A stretch of DNA of 38,299 bases, taken from contig CACNRD010000009.1 in assembly GCA_902622795.1 (NCBI GenBank), positions 1 through 38,299 on the forward strand, given 5' to 3'. A program made the translations under genes and the position numbers. The notes under the pieces are model-generated. The model ran no database searches. It was given only the letters and a program-made list of their open reading frames with translations, and was not told where the DNA came from. Shown piece by piece: positions 23,678 through 33,218 of this stretch; within the stretch, counting starts at the first letter, position 1; each line of letters opens with the position of its first letter. Origin of the DNA: an uncultured Pelagibacteraceae bacterium (lineage in GTDB: Bacteria > Pseudomonadota > Alphaproteobacteria > Pelagibacterales > Pelagibacteraceae).

Positions 23678-25831
23678 ATGGAATTTCTAAAAAAAAATCC
23701 AAAAATATTTCAGTGGTTATTTTTATTAATTGTTTTTTTTGCATTATGTTTTGCAATCGAAGTTCCTGAAACATATAAGTTTATAAGAGGTCAGGCAGAG
23801 TTTATTAAAGACCCTAACCAAAGTACCTTTGTTTTTGCAGGTAAAGAGGTGAGGTATTATGCTTTTGATGTCTTTTGGAGATTACCCCCATTACTTGGAT
23901 GGTTACCTATATGGATAAATGACTCATTATTTTTTCTAATGAATGACTGGATGCCGATGGAGTTTTGGAATGAGGATACACAAGAATTTAAAACAAGACC
24001 ACTTCTCCTGCAAATAAGTAGAAATTTAACTGCATTTATGACCTTTATAATTGAGTTAATTAGAGAGATTTTATTAGGTGGATTAGAAACTATTGTTGCA
24101 TTTACAAGTTGGGATTTTATTGATGCTAATCCATGGGCAGAATTACCAGGTTTACCATGGACTATTGTTGCTGCTGGAGCAACAATATTATCTTATAAAT
24201 TGAGCGGTAAAGGTTTAGCCATTTTTGCTGGATTAACAATGGTTTACATTTCTATTTTTGGTCAGTGGAAACCATCTATGCAAACTTTATCGTTTATTTT
24301 AGTTGCCGCGCCATTATCTTTTATATTTGGACTAGGTCTGGGTATATCTGCATTTAAAAGTAAACGAGTGGAAAAAGCTCTTTATCCAATTCTCTTAGTT
24401 ATGCAAACCATGCCACAATATGCAGTTCTTGTTCCTGCGCTAGTTTTATTTGGAGTAGGTGATCATGCGGCAGTAATTATAACCATGATAGTTGCCATTC
24501 CACCAATGATATTATTAACTTTATTAGGATTAAGAGCCATACCACCTGAAGTAATTGAAGCTGGCAAAATGAGTGGATGTAACAATTGGCAATTAATGTT
24601 CAAAGTATTAATTCCTACGGCTAGAAGAGATATACTAATCGGAGTTAATCAGGTGATAATGGTTTGTTTTTCAATGGCGGTTATCTCAGCATTTATTGGA
24701 GCAAAAGGTTTAGGTTTTAATTTATTATTAGCTCTTAATCAGCTTAATATTGGATTAGCTTTAGAAGCAGGTTTGTGTATTAGTCTTATCGCAATATTAT
24801 TAGATAAAATGTCCTTAGCCTGGGCAAATAAACAAAATGACTATTTTGGTAATCTTACATTTTTCGAAAGGAATAAAAATGCTATATTTTTTGCAGGAGC
24901 GTTTGTTGTAGGAATTATACTTGCATATATTGGAACTTTTTTGTTCAAAGGAACATTCAATTATTTATTTGAAATTCCACACAACAAAGGAATATCAACT
25001 GCAGATTTTTGGAACAAAGGAGTTGATTGGATCTTTGATACATTCTTCGTATATATAAAAGCATTTAACACATGGTTAATTCAAGAGGTATTACAGCCAA
25101 TGCGAGCGCTTTATTTGAGAATGCCTGCTGTTGCTACAATCGTTTTAGTAGTTGGGGCTGGTTACTTAATTGGTGGAATTAGATCAGCATTAGTAGTATG
25201 TGGATTAACTTTATTTATAGCTCTTAGTCCATGGTGGGACAGAGCGTTGGTTACAACATACATGGCTACTTTTGGAGTTGTAATTTCGTGTTTAATTGGT
25301 TTTACAGTTGGAACCTTGTGTTTTCAAAGCAAAAGTGCAGCAAAATTTATGTTAGGAGTATGTGATATATTTCAAACCTTTCCATCTTTTGTATATTTAA
25401 TTCCGGTAATGATGTTATTTGGAATAACAGACACATCAGTTTTAATTGCTGTGATTGTTTACGCAACAATTCCTGCAACTAGATATACAATTGAAGGCCT
25501 TAGAAGTGTTCCAGTAGGCTTACATGAAGCTGCAACGATGTCTGGTGTAAATAAGTTTCAACGATTAACAAAAATTGAATTCCCATTAGCTTTTCCTCAC
25601 ATGATGCTTGGTTTAAATCAAACAATAGTTTTTGCTCTATTCATGGTAATTATTGGAGCCTTCATTGGGACAGAAGATCTAGGTCAATATATTTTAAAAG
25701 CTTTATCTGATAAAAATGGTGCAGGTATAGGTCTGACATTAGGTATTTGTGTAGCATTTATAGGGTTAATTTTTGATAATTTGATAAGAACTTGGGTTAG
25801 TAAGAGAAAGAAACATTTAGGAATAGCCTAA
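23678..25831 (+). CDS. tmoV: Double-module ABC permease, ProW/TmoV type
   Basis: This 717-residue protein contains two complete permease modules fused in tandem. Each has the EAA cytoplasmic loop that contacts the ATPase: GLRAIPPEVIEAGKMSG (about 284-300) and GLRSVPVGLHEAATMSG (about 607-623). Each is followed by a matching helix pattern (GVNQVIMVCFSMAVISAFIG versus GLNQTIVFALFMVIIGAFIG). ProW of E. coli has one module and works as a dimer; here the two halves are one polypeptide, as in TmoV-type TMAO transporters. The halves have diverged clearly. The first has a long N-terminal region with extra helices and a periplasmic loop (about 30-160). It lies between the ATPase gene and a GpsA homologue. 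Confidence 0.9.
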   Translation: MEFLKKNPKIFQWLFLLIVFFALCFAIEVPETYKFIRGQAEFIKDPNQSTFVFAGKEVRYYAFDVFWRLPPLLGWLPIWINDSLFFLMNDWMPMEFWNEDTQEFKTRPLLLQISRNLTAFMTFIIELIREILLGGLETIVAFTSWDFIDANPWAELPGLPWTIVAAGATILSYKLSGKGLAIFAGLTMVYISIFGQWKPSMQTLSFILVAAPLSFIFGLGLGISAFKSKRVEKALYPILLVMQTMPQYAVLVPALVLFGVGDHAAVIITMIVAIPPMILLTLLGLRAIPPEVIEAGKMSGCNNWQLMFKVLIPTARRDILIGVNQVIMVCFSMAVISAFIGAKGLGFNLLLALNQLNIGLALEAGLCISLIAILLDKMSLAWANKQNDYFGNLTFFERNKNAIFFAGAFVVGIILAYIGTFLFKGTFNYLFEIPHNKGISTADFWNKGVDWIFDTFFVYIKAFNTWLIQEVLQPMRALYLRMPAVATIVLVVGAGYLIGGIRSALVVCGLTLFIALSPWWDRALVTTYMATFGVVISCLIGFTVGTLCFQSKSAAKFMLGVCDIFQTFPSFVYLIPVMMLFGITDTSVLIAVIVYATIPATRYTIEGLRSVPVGLHEAATMSGVNKFQRLTKIEFPLAFPHMMLGLNQTIVFALFMVIIGAFIGTEDLGQYILKALSDKNGAGIGLTLGICVAFIGLIFDNLIRTWVSKRKKHLGIA

Positions 25832-25839
25832 TCTTTATT

Positions 25840-26799
25840 ATGAAAAAAATTTTGATTATAGGATCAGGAGCAATGGGAGCTGCTTTTTCTATTCCTTTAC
25901 TAGAAAATAGACATCATGTAACACTTTCTGAGCCACATAATATTAAATTAATTAGTAAATTAAATCTTAAAAAAAAGTTTCATCCATCTTTAAAAATTAA
26001 TTTACCAAAAAAAATAAAAACAAAAAAATTTGTTCCTGATATGTTAAATTTAAAGTGGGATCTTATAGTTGTAGCTGTAAGTTCCGTTGGAATAGAAATA
26101 ATTAGTAAATATTTAGCACACCTTAAAAGTAAAACTCCTATTTTGGTTCTTACTAAAGGACTAAAGTTAGATAAAACAAAAAAAATTATTACTATGTCTG
26201 AACAGCTTAATAAAAATAATAACAAACTAAATATTTCTGTCTTAAAAGGCCCGTGTTTAGCAAAAGAGCTTGCTCGAAAGATAAAGAGTTATACTGTTAT
26301 TGGGAATAAAAATATTAAGGTAGCAAAAGATATTGGAAAGATAATATCCACTAAGTATTATAAGACAGAACATACGACTGATGTCAGAGGTGTAGAGTTT
26401 TCTTCAGCTATTAAAAATATATATTCTATGATAATTGGATCAGGACAAGGTGAGAACACATCTTCAGCTTTATTTAGGAAATCAATTGATGAAATGGATT
26501 ATTTAATTAAATATTTTAAGGGAAAAAAAGAAACTGTTTATGGGCTTGCTGGTGTAGGTGATCTTTACGTAAGTGCTGTTGGTGGCAGAAATAGTAAAAT
26601 GGGTGATTATCTTGGTAAAGGTTTTACTTTTAAATCTGCCAAGAAAAAATTTATGAAAGATGATACTGTTGAAGGTGCTGATCTTGCTTTCGAAATTGCT
26701 CCTTACATTCTAAAGAAAATTAATCGTAAAAAAATACCTTTAATGATTGCATTATTAAATGCAATTACAAAAAATAAAAAATTAAAAATAAAATATTAA
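25840..26799 (+). CDS. gpsA: NAD(P)-dependent glycerol-3-phosphate dehydrogenase homologue
   Basis: This 319-residue protein has the N-terminal dinucleotide fold KILIIGSGAMGAAFSIPLL (3-21), then VLTKGL, VLKGPCLAKELARK, the catalytic-lysine segment VEFSSAIKNIYSMIIG and the C-terminal TVYGLAGVGDLYVSAVGGRN and TVEGADLAFEI. These are GpsA-family marks; the length matches. GpsA reduces dihydroxyacetone phosphate to glycerol-3-phosphate for phospholipids. Several positions vary (for example PHNIKLISK where NADH contacts are usual), and it sits 8 bases after the permease gene of an amine-transport operon. It may therefore be a paralogue acting on another substrate, or simply a relocated housekeeping gene. 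Whether another gpsA exists in the genome cannot be seen here. Confidence 0.75.
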   Translation: MKKILIIGSGAMGAAFSIPLLENRHHVTLSEPHNIKLISKLNLKKKFHPSLKINLPKKIKTKKFVPDMLNLKWDLIVVAVSSVGIEIISKYLAHLKSKTPILVLTKGLKLDKTKKIITMSEQLNKNNNKLNISVLKGPCLAKELARKIKSYTVIGNKNIKVAKDIGKIISTKYYKTEHTTDVRGVEFSSAIKNIYSMIIGSGQGENTSSALFRKSIDEMDYLIKYFKGKKETVYGLAGVGDLYVSAVGGRNSKMGDYLGKGFTFKSAKKKFMKDDTVEGADLAFEIAPYILKKINRKKIPLMIALLNAITKNKKLKIKY

Positions 26800-26802
26800 A
26801 TT

Positions 26803-28134
26803 TTATTTATTCAGAAAAGTTTTCATAGAATCGTCCATTGCTTTTTCCCAAGGCGTATGATGGATTGGAGCAATGGAACCAGTCACAGGTGAAGAAAAGG
26901 ATTTATTTCTATAAGTTAGAATATCTTCAACTTTATGATGCTCCCACTCTTTGAAATGTTTTCTAATTAATTCAAAATCTATATTAGGATAATCTGACAT
27001 TTCATGAAGTTCTTTAGTATATTCTGTTTGAAAATCTATCATTTGATCTGGATTTTCTAATTTTTCTTCCATACCAACCCACTTGTTAATGTCCTTTTCT
27101 ATTTCATCATTACTAGGCATTTTAATCTTACCCATAATAACGTCTCTTGCATACCAAGCTTGGCAATCAAACATATTAAAAGTATGAAATTGATCCTGCA
27201 TTCCTAAATATAAAATTTTATGATTATCTTGCCATACTACCCCCTTGTATAATTTTGGTGGGTATAATCTATTATGAGTTTTTAATTTTAAACTTTCATC
27301 TAAAAATGGGAAGTGATGTAGATAACCAGTGCATAAAATTATGACATCTGCATCTTGTTTTGTTCCATCTTTGAATATTGCATTTTTACCATCAAGTTTA
27401 TCTAAGTAATGAACTTCTTTCATACCTTTGGGCCATTTAAATCCCATTGGATTGTGTCTATAGCCAATAGTAACACTTTTAGCTCCATATTTATTACACT
27501 GTAGCGCAACATCTTCTGCAGAATAGCTACTGCCAAGAACAATTACATTTTTATCTCTGAATTCTTCAGCATCTCTAAAGTCGTGAGAATGCATAATTCT
27601 TCCAGGAAAGGAATTCATTCCCTCATATTCTGGGATAAAGGGAACAGAAAAATGACCAGTCGAAATAACCAAATAATCAAAATTTTCAGTTAAAATTTTA
27701 TTATTAGCTTTATCTTGATAGCTAATTTCAAACTTGTCATTTTTGAATGAGGTATTTGTAACTCGAGTATTAAATTTAATTTTATGTTTTAAATTACCTT
27801 TGCTTACTCGTCCAACTATATAGTCATATAGAACTTCTCTAGGAGGAAAAGATGGTATTGGTTTACCAAAGTGGTCATCAAAAGAATAATCAGCAAACTC
27901 CAAACATTCTTTAGGACCGTTTGACCATAAATATCTGTACATGCTGTTTGGTACTGGATCTCCATATTGGTCAGAACCTGTTCTCCAGCTATAATTCCAA
28001 AGGCCACCCCAGTTATCTTGTTTTTCGAAACAAACTATTTCAGGTATTTTTTCACCTTTATTTTCCAAATGTTCAAATGCTCTTAACATCGAAAGACCAC
28101 ATGGACCCGCACCTATAATTGCTACTTTAGACAT
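26803..28134 (-). CDS. tmm: Flavin-containing monooxygenase, trimethylamine monooxygenase type
   Basis: This 443-residue FMO has the FAD motif GAGPCG (8-13), the FMO signature FPGRIMHSHDFRD (176-188), the NADPH motif GSSYSAEDVA (201-210), WSNGPKECLEF (70-80) and the C-terminal CTGYLHHFPFLDESL. Length and motifs fit bacterial Tmm, which oxidises trimethylamine to TMAO with NADPH and O2 and can also oxidise dimethylamine or dimethylsulfide. It faces the transporter operon convergently (3-base gap) and is divergent from the alcohol dehydrogenase gene. Together with tdm and tmoXWV it supports a TMA/TMAO pathway. An indole or sulfide substrate cannot be excluded from sequence, but context favours TMA. 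A weak AGGA site precedes the ATG. Confidence 0.9.
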   Translation of the reverse strand: MSKVAIIGAGPCGLSMLRAFEHLENKGEKIPEIVCFEKQDNWGGLWNYSWRTGSDQYGDPVPNSMYRYLWSNGPKECLEFADYSFDDHFGKPIPSFPPREVLYDYIVGRVSKGNLKHKIKFNTRVTNTSFKNDKFEISYQDKANNKILTENFDYLVISTGHFSVPFIPEYEGMNSFPGRIMHSHDFRDAEEFRDKNVIVLGSSYSAEDVALQCNKYGAKSVTIGYRHNPMGFKWPKGMKEVHYLDKLDGKNAIFKDGTKQDADVIILCTGYLHHFPFLDESLKLKTHNRLYPPKLYKGVVWQDNHKILYLGMQDQFHTFNMFDCQAWYARDVIMGKIKMPSNDEIEKDINKWVGMEEKLENPDQMIDFQTEYTKELHEMSDYPNIDFELIRKHFKEWEHHKVEDILTYRNKSFSSPVTGSIAPIHHTPWEKAMDDSMKTFLNK

Positions 28135-28210
28135 CTAAATTTTCCTATCATTAATAATTCTATAAATATATCTTACTAACAAAAAAAGAAAAATAAAATT
28201 ATTATTTACT
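28135..28210. promoter_or_regulatory. Divergent tmm / alcohol dehydrogenase spacer
   Basis: This 76-base AT-rich spacer must hold promoters for both divergent genes. It contains a TATAAAT-type element (28162-28168), but no convincing -35 partner in either direction, and only an AGGA ribosome site on the tmm side. No inverted repeat of note is seen. Confidence 0.35.
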
Positions 28211-29368
28211 ATGAAACATAATTGGAATTACCCAACTTTGATGTGGGTAGGCGAAAATAGGATTAATGATCTAGTTGATGCCTGCCAAGAACTAAAAATA
28301 TCAAATCCATTATTCGTTACTGACAAAGATTTAATTAACCTTGATATGATTAAACATATATTACAAAATTTAAAAAAAAAATTTAATAATTTAGAAATTT
28401 TTTCAAACTTTTCAGGAAATCCAATAGGTCAAAATGTAGATGAAGGTGTAAAAGTTTATAACAAATCTAATTGCGACGGTGTAATAGCAATTGGTGGTGG
28501 AAGCGCACTTGATGTTGGTAAGGCAATAGCATTTATGTGCGGTCAAGAAAGGCCAATTTGGGATTTTGAGGATATTGGAGACTATTGGAAAAGAGCTGAA
28601 AGCTCTAAAATTCCAAGCATTATAGCAATACCTACAACAGCTGGAACAGGCTCTGAAACTGGACGGGCTTCAGCAATTATAAATAAAGATACAGCTGTTA
28701 AAAAAATTATTTTTCATCCAAAGATGTTGCCATCAATTGTTATTTTAGATCCCGTTTTAACTCTAGATCTTTCGCCTAGATTAACAGCAGCGACTGGCAT
28801 GGATGCATTAGCACATAATTTAGAGGCATTTTGTTCACCAGGTTTTCATCCGATGGCAAATGGAATTGCAATTGAAGGTATTAAATTAATTAAAAAATAT
28901 TTAATTACTGCCTATAAAGATGGAAAAAACATCGAAGCAAGAATGTGTTTACTCTCGGCTTCTTCGATGGGCTCAACTGCATTCCAAAAAGGTCTTGGTG
29001 CTATTCATTCTTTAAGTCATCCAGTTAACTCAAAGTTTAACATTCATCATGGTTTATCAAATGCAATATTTATGCCATATGTATTATCATTTAATAAAAG
29101 TGAAATAGAACACAAGATATTAGAAATTTGTGATTATTTAAATGTAAATAAAAGTTTTGATAGTTTTTTAGAATGGATTTTAGATTTAAGAAAAGATTTA
29201 AATATACCTCATAAATTATCAGATGTGATGGACTGTAATAATATTAATCTTGATGAACTTTCTTTAATGGCTTTTGAAGATCCATCTACTGGAGGAAACC
29301 CAAAAAAAATTAATCAAAAGGATTTAAAAGAAATGTATGAAAAAAGCATTTCTGGAAATTTGTTTTAA
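28211..29368 (+). CDS. Iron-dependent alcohol dehydrogenase family protein
   Basis: This 385-residue type-III (Fe-ADH) dehydrogenase has a nucleotide-binding loop AIGGGSALDVGKAIA (93-107) and PTTAGTGSETG (141-151). Its metal site is built from Asp198 and His202 in GMDALAHNLEAF, His266 in IHSLSHP and His280 in NIHHGLSNA. Members oxidise alcohols or reduce aldehydes with NAD(P); some act on formaldehyde, lactaldehyde or methanol. The gene is coupled to a class-I amidotransferase (TAATG) and lies between tmm and fhs, so a role in aldehyde or one-carbon handling is possible. The substrate is not readable from sequence. The entry is confident as to family only. Confidence 0.9.
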   Translation: MKHNWNYPTLMWVGENRINDLVDACQELKISNPLFVTDKDLINLDMIKHILQNLKKKFNNLEIFSNFSGNPIGQNVDEGVKVYNKSNCDGVIAIGGGSALDVGKAIAFMCGQERPIWDFEDIGDYWKRAESSKIPSIIAIPTTAGTGSETGRASAIINKDTAVKKIIFHPKMLPSIVILDPVLTLDLSPRLTAATGMDALAHNLEAFCSPGFHPMANGIAIEGIKLIKKYLITAYKDGKNIEARMCLLSASSMGSTAFQKGLGAIHSLSHPVNSKFNIHHGLSNAIFMPYVLSFNKSEIEHKILEICDYLNVNKSFDSFLEWILDLRKDLNIPHKLSDVMDCNNINLDELSLMAFEDPSTGGNPKKINQKDLKEMYEKSISGNLF

Positions 29369-30156
29369 TGAAAAAAATATTAATTGTTGAAGGAAATTTG
29401 AGAGAAGAAAATCAACATTTTTCATCTGCAGGTATTCAAACACATACTGAAAGTTTGAAGGATAGTCTTAGTTTTTTCACAAAAGATTTAACTACAGATG
29501 TTGTTAATCCTTCATCAGATGAAAATATATTTAAAAATATAGACGATCTGAACAGTTACGATGGACTTATTTGGGGTGGTAGTAGCTTAAATATTTATAA
29601 CGACACTCCTGAAATTAGAAGACAGATTCAGTTTATGAAAGAATGTCAAAAAAAAATTAAAAAAATCTTAGCAATATGTTGGGGTATGCAAGTAGCTGTC
29701 ACAGCTGCAGGAGGTGAGGTCAAAAAAGGCACCAAAGGTTCACACAAAGGAATTGCATTTGATATTGAAATAAATGAAAGGGGATTAGACCATCCACTTT
29801 ACAAAAATAAAAAAAAAAAATTTAATACACCTGCTTTTAATTTCGATGAAGTGGTTACCATGCCACAAAATTCTGTATTATTGGCTTCAAACCCTATTAA
29901 TAAAGTTCAAGGTTTAAACTTTAAAGTAAATGATTGTGATATCTGGGGGCTTCAATATCATCCAGAAATTACATACAATAAAATGGTTAACATTATTGTT
30001 TTTAGAAAAGAGAGGCTATTAAAAAAAGAAGCTTTTAGTGACGAGAAGGAAATTAACAGTCACATACAACATATTGAAAGTGAAAATAAGAAGCTTGATA
30101 AAATTTCTAGGATGAGGGAATTAGAAAATTGGTTAAATTACCTTAATTTAGAATAA
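29368..30156 (+). CDS. Class-I glutamine amidotransferase-like protein
   Basis: This 262-residue single-domain protein has a complete catalytic triad: Cys104 in [10 protein letters not shown], and His198 and Glu200 in WGLQYHPEI. The oxyanion strand [15 protein letters not shown] is also present. It resembles free-standing GATase1 proteins rather than one fused to a synthetase, and no partner synthetase gene is adjacent; the coupled upstream gene is an iron alcohol dehydrogenase. A possible role is hydrolysis or transfer from a gamma-glutamyl compound, which would connect with the GS-family ligases of this region, but that is inference. The 3' end overlaps the convergent fhs gene by 9 bases. 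Confidence 0.85.
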   Translation: MKKILIVEGNLREENQHFSSAGIQTHTESLKDSLSFFTKDLTTDVVNPSSDENIFKNIDDLNSYDGLIWGGSSLNIYNDTPEIRRQIQFMKECQKKIKKILAICWGMQVAVTAAGGEVKKGTKGSHKGIAFDIEINERGLDHPLYKNKKKKFNTPAFNFDEVVTMPQNSVLLASNPINKVQGLNFKVNDCDIWGLQYHPEITYNKMVNIIVFRKERLLKKEAFSDEKEINSHIQHIESENKKLDKISRMRELENWLNYLNLE

Positions 30157-31833
30157 TCCTTCGATGTCACCCTTATCATTTAGTTTTATAGAGTCTGCTG
30201 CAGGGACACGAGGTAGTCCTGGCATAGTCATAATTGCTCCACAAACAACAACAATAAATTCAGCGCCTGACGAAAGTCTTATTTCTCTTACAGGCAAAAC
30301 ATGGCCTGTTGGTGCACCTTTAAGATTTGGGTCGGTTGAAAAACTGTATTGTGTTTTTGCTACACAAATTGGCAATTCTCCATAGCCTGCCTCCTCAAAA
30401 CCTTTTAATTGATCTCTTATTTTTGTATCAGCAATCACTTCATCGGCTCTATAAATTTCTTTTGCAATTGTCTCTATCTTTTTAAACAGAGGTGTTTTAC
30501 TTTCATAAAGAAAATTAAACTTAACATCTTTTTTTTCACACAAATCAGCAACGTGTGCTGCTAATTCTTTTGTTCCTTCACCACCATTTGCCCAGTGTGT
30601 GCATAAACTTGCTTTAACCCCTAAGTTTTTACAAAAATCAATTAAAGCTTTAACTTCACTATCTGTATCTTTAATAAAATGATTAACCGCAATCGCAACA
30701 GGTAATCCAAATTTTTTTACATTTTCTATATGTCTTTCAAGATTCACTAGACCTTTTTTTAAAGCCTCAACATTTTCGTTTTTCAAGTCATCCTTTGCAA
30801 CACCACCATGCATTTTTAAAGCTCTAATTGTTGCTACGATGACAACACAACTCGGTTTCAAATTAGATTTTCTGCACTTAATATCTAAAAACTTTTCTGC
30901 CCCAAGGTCTGCACCAAAACCTGCTTCTGTTACAACATAGTCTGCAAGTTTTAATCCAGTTTTAGTTGCTATAACGGAGTTACATCCATGTGCAATATTT
31001 GCAAAAGGACCACCATGAATAATTGCAGGATTATTTTCTAATGTTTGAGTTACATTTGGTCTGATCGCATCTTTTAATAATACAGTCATTGGACCATGTG
31101 CTTTCAAGTCTTTCGCGTAAACTGGTTTCTTATCTCTTGTATAAGCAATTGTAATATTGCCAATTCTTTTTTCTAAATCTTCCAAATCATTTGATAAGCA
31201 GAAAATTGCCATGATTTCTGAAGCAACGGTAATATCAAATCCGTCTTCCCTAGGAAAACCATTTGCTACTCCTCCTAAATTTATATTTATTGATCTTAAT
31301 GAACGGTCATTCATATCCATAACTCTTTTCCAAACAATCCGTCTTACATCTATATCTAATTTGTTACCCCAATAGATATGATTGTCGATTAATGCTGATA
31401 ATAAATTATGAGCTGATGTAATTGCATGAAAATCTCCGGTAAAATGTAAATTAATTTGCTCCATTGGAACAACTTGAGCATAACCTCCTCCAGCAGCACC
31501 ACCCTTCATCCCAAATGAAGGTCCAAGACTTGGTTCTCTTAAACAGACTATAGATTTTTTTCCAATTTTATTTAATCCATCATTTAAACCAACTGAAGTA
31601 GTGGTTTTTCCTTCACCAGCGGGTGTAGGTGTAATTGCAGTGACTAAAATTAGCTTCCCTTCTGGTTTATCTTTTAATGTGTCTAAATACTCCAGATTAA
31701 TTTTTGCAATGTGTCGTCCCATTGGACTGAAAGCAGTACTCTCATCTGGAACATTTATCTTTGCTAATACCTCATTTATAGGCTGCATTTTTGCTTCTCG
31801 AGCTATTTGGATATCTGATTTAACATCACTCAT
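30148..31833 (-). CDS. fhs: Formate-tetrahydrofolate ligase
   Basis: This 561-residue enzyme joins formate and tetrahydrofolate at the cost of ATP, giving 10-formyl-THF; the reverse direction yields ATP during one-carbon oxidation. It has the P-loop [16 protein letters not shown] (69-84) and family marks [69 protein letters not shown] and [20 protein letters not shown] (ends given only). The length is standard. Its place between the tmm unit and soxBDAG suits oxidation of methyl groups released as formaldehyde or methylene-THF, where it would recover ATP. It starts 128 bases from the divergent soxB and overlaps its convergent neighbour. Confidence 0.96.
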   Translation of the reverse strand: MSDVKSDIQIAREAKMQPINEVLAKINVPDESTAFSPMGRHIAKINLEYLDTLKDKPEGKLILVTAITPTPAGEGKTTTSVGLNDGLNKIGKKSIVCLREPSLGPSFGMKGGAAGGGYAQVVPMEQINLHFTGDFHAITSAHNLLSALIDNHIYWGNKLDIDVRRIVWKRVMDMNDRSLRSININLGGVANGFPREDGFDITVASEIMAIFCLSNDLEDLEKRIGNITIAYTRDKKPVYAKDLKAHGPMTVLLKDAIRPNVTQTLENNPAIIHGGPFANIAHGCNSVIATKTGLKLADYVVTEAGFGADLGAEKFLDIKCRKSNLKPSCVVIVATIRALKMHGGVAKDDLKNENVEALKKGLVNLERHIENVKKFGLPVAIAVNHFIKDTDSEVKALIDFCKNLGVKASLCTHWANGGEGTKELAAHVADLCEKKDVKFNFLYESKTPLFKKIETIAKEIYRADEVIADTKIRDQLKGFEEAGYGELPICVAKTQYSFSTDPNLKGAPTGHVLPVREIRLSSGAEFIVVVCGAIMTMPGLPRVPAADSIKLNDKGDIEGLF

Positions 31834-31961
31834 TATTAATCCTATAAATAATATGTTATCGTTGCAGACTTCTTATCCTTTTTTGTCATATTTGGAAACT
31901 TCTAAAAAATATATATAAAAAAAATAAGAACTATTTATATTCTTTGTTATAAAATTAATGA
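31834..31961. promoter_or_regulatory. Divergent fhs / soxB spacer
   Basis: This is the longest non-coding stretch between genes here, 128 bases and about 80% A+T. A TATAAA (31948-31953) lies only 8 bases before the soxB ATG and would give an almost leaderless message. An AGGAT site 7 bases before the fhs ATG is its likely ribosome-binding site. I see no paired -35 element and no riboswitch-like fold. Confidence 0.35.
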
Positions 31962-33218
31962 ATGCAAAAATACTCCATATTTAATTTAGTTAAAAACGCA
32001 TTTTCTAATCATGAAAACTGGGATTTAGCTTGGAAGGATCCAACTCCAAAAGAGGAATATGATGTTGTTATTATTGGTGGAGGTGGCCATGGACTTGCCA
32101 CTGCATATTACCTTGCAAAAGAACATAATATTACAAAAGTTGCAATTATTGAAAAAGGTTGGATAGGTGGCGGAAACGTTGGAAGAAACACAACGATAAT
32201 TAGATCAAATTACATGCATGATGAAAACGCTCTGTTCAGTGAATTTGGAATGGATCTGTGGAGAAAAATGAGCCAAGATTTAAATTACAATGTGATGTTC
32301 TCACCAAGAGGAATTATCAATCTTGCACACTCCGATGCACAAATGAATGCCTATGCAAGACGAGGAAATTCGATGAGATTAAATGGAATTGATGCTGTTT
32401 TATTAAACCGTGAACAAGTAAAAGAAATAATTCCAATGGCTGACTTTTCAGAAGATGTTAGGTTTCCAATTTTTGGTGGATTAATGCAGCCAAGTGCAGG
32501 TACAGCAAGACACGATGCAGTTGCTTGGGGATACGCACGTCAAGCAGACTCTATGGGTGTTGATATTATTCAAAATTGTGAAGTAACTGGTTTTGATGTT
32601 ACAGCAGGTAAGATTAATGGCATAAGAACATCTCGAGGAAATATAAAAACTAAAAAAGTTGGATTATGTGTTGCTGGAAGCACAAATATTTTAGCTGAAA
32701 AGTTAAATATGACTTTGCCAATAGAAACTCACCTTCTTCAAGCATGTGTATCAGAGCCTGTTAAACCAATATTAGATAGAGTAGTAACTTTTGGTGCAGG
32801 TCATTTTTATATAAGTCAGTCTGACAAAGGAGAAATGGTAATGGGCGGAGACCTAGATGGATATAATAGTTACGCTCAAAGAGGAAATTTACCAACTCTT
32901 CAACATGTTTTAACAGAGGGAATCGCGATGATGCCTTTTTTAAGCAAATTGAAAATGCTTAGAACTTGGGGTGGTATAATGGATATGTCAATGGATGGTT
33001 CACCTATTATAGATAAAACACATATTGATGGTTTGTATTTAAACTGCGGTTGGTGTTATGGTGGTTTTAAAGCAACGCCAGCTTCAGGTTGGACATTCGC
33101 TCATACAATCGCTCAAGACAGAGTTCACGAACTGAATGCTGGATTTAGTCTAAATCGATTTAGTACTGGACACTTAATTGATGAAAAAGGACTTGGTACT
33201 AAGACCTGGATATCTTAA
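31962..33218 (+). CDS. soxB: Heterotetrameric sarcosine oxidase beta subunit (SoxB / MgdA-like)
   Basis: This 418-residue flavoprotein has the FAD motif VVIIGGGGHGLATAYYL (35-51), EKGWIGGGNVGRNTTIIRSN (64-83) and AGTARHDAVAWGYARQ, in which His184 matches the histidine that carries covalent FMN in sarcosine oxidase beta. It is the amine-oxidising subunit of a four-subunit enzyme encoded by soxBDAG, which demethylates sarcosine to glycine and passes the methylene group to tetrahydrofolate. N-methylglutamate dehydrogenase (MgdABCD) is a close homologue, and the glx/GS genes nearby make it a serious alternative. The start has no visible Shine-Dalgarno and the next gene begins immediately at the stop. 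Confidence 0.93.
   Translation: MQKYSIFNLVKNAFSNHENWDLAWKDPTPKEEYDVVIIGGGGHGLATAYYLAKEHNITKVAIIEKGWIGGGNVGRNTTIIRSNYMHDENALFSEFGMDLWRKMSQDLNYNVMFSPRGIINLAHSDAQMNAYARRGNSMRLNGIDAVLLNREQVKEIIPMADFSEDVRFPIFGGLMQPSAGTARHDAVAWGYARQADSMGVDIIQNCEVTGFDVTAGKINGIRTSRGNIKTKKVGLCVAGSTNILAEKLNMTLPIETHLLQACVSEPVKPILDRVVTFGAGHFYISQSDKGEMVMGGDLDGYNSYAQRGNLPTLQHVLTEGIAMMPFLSKLKMLRTWGGIMDMSMDGSPIIDKTHIDGLYLNCGWCYGGFKATPASGWTFAHTIAQDRVHELNAGFSLNRFSTGHLIDEKGLGTKTWIS

Noticed and set aside
20610-25831. Glycine betaine transporter ProXWV as first reading
   Set aside because: Not excluded, but the divergent tdm, the convergent tmm and the double-module permease favour TMAO. Kept as the alternative in the entries.
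26800-26802. Terminators at convergent junctions (also 5290-5294, 30148-30156, 37070)
   Set aside because: No GC-containing stem with T-run is seen at any of them. These genes abut or overlap and probably end by other means.
31834-31961. Riboswitch (glycine or SAM type, known in this kind of organism) before soxB or fhs
   Set aside because: No conserved cores or paired helices are recognisable. The region is nearly featureless A+T.
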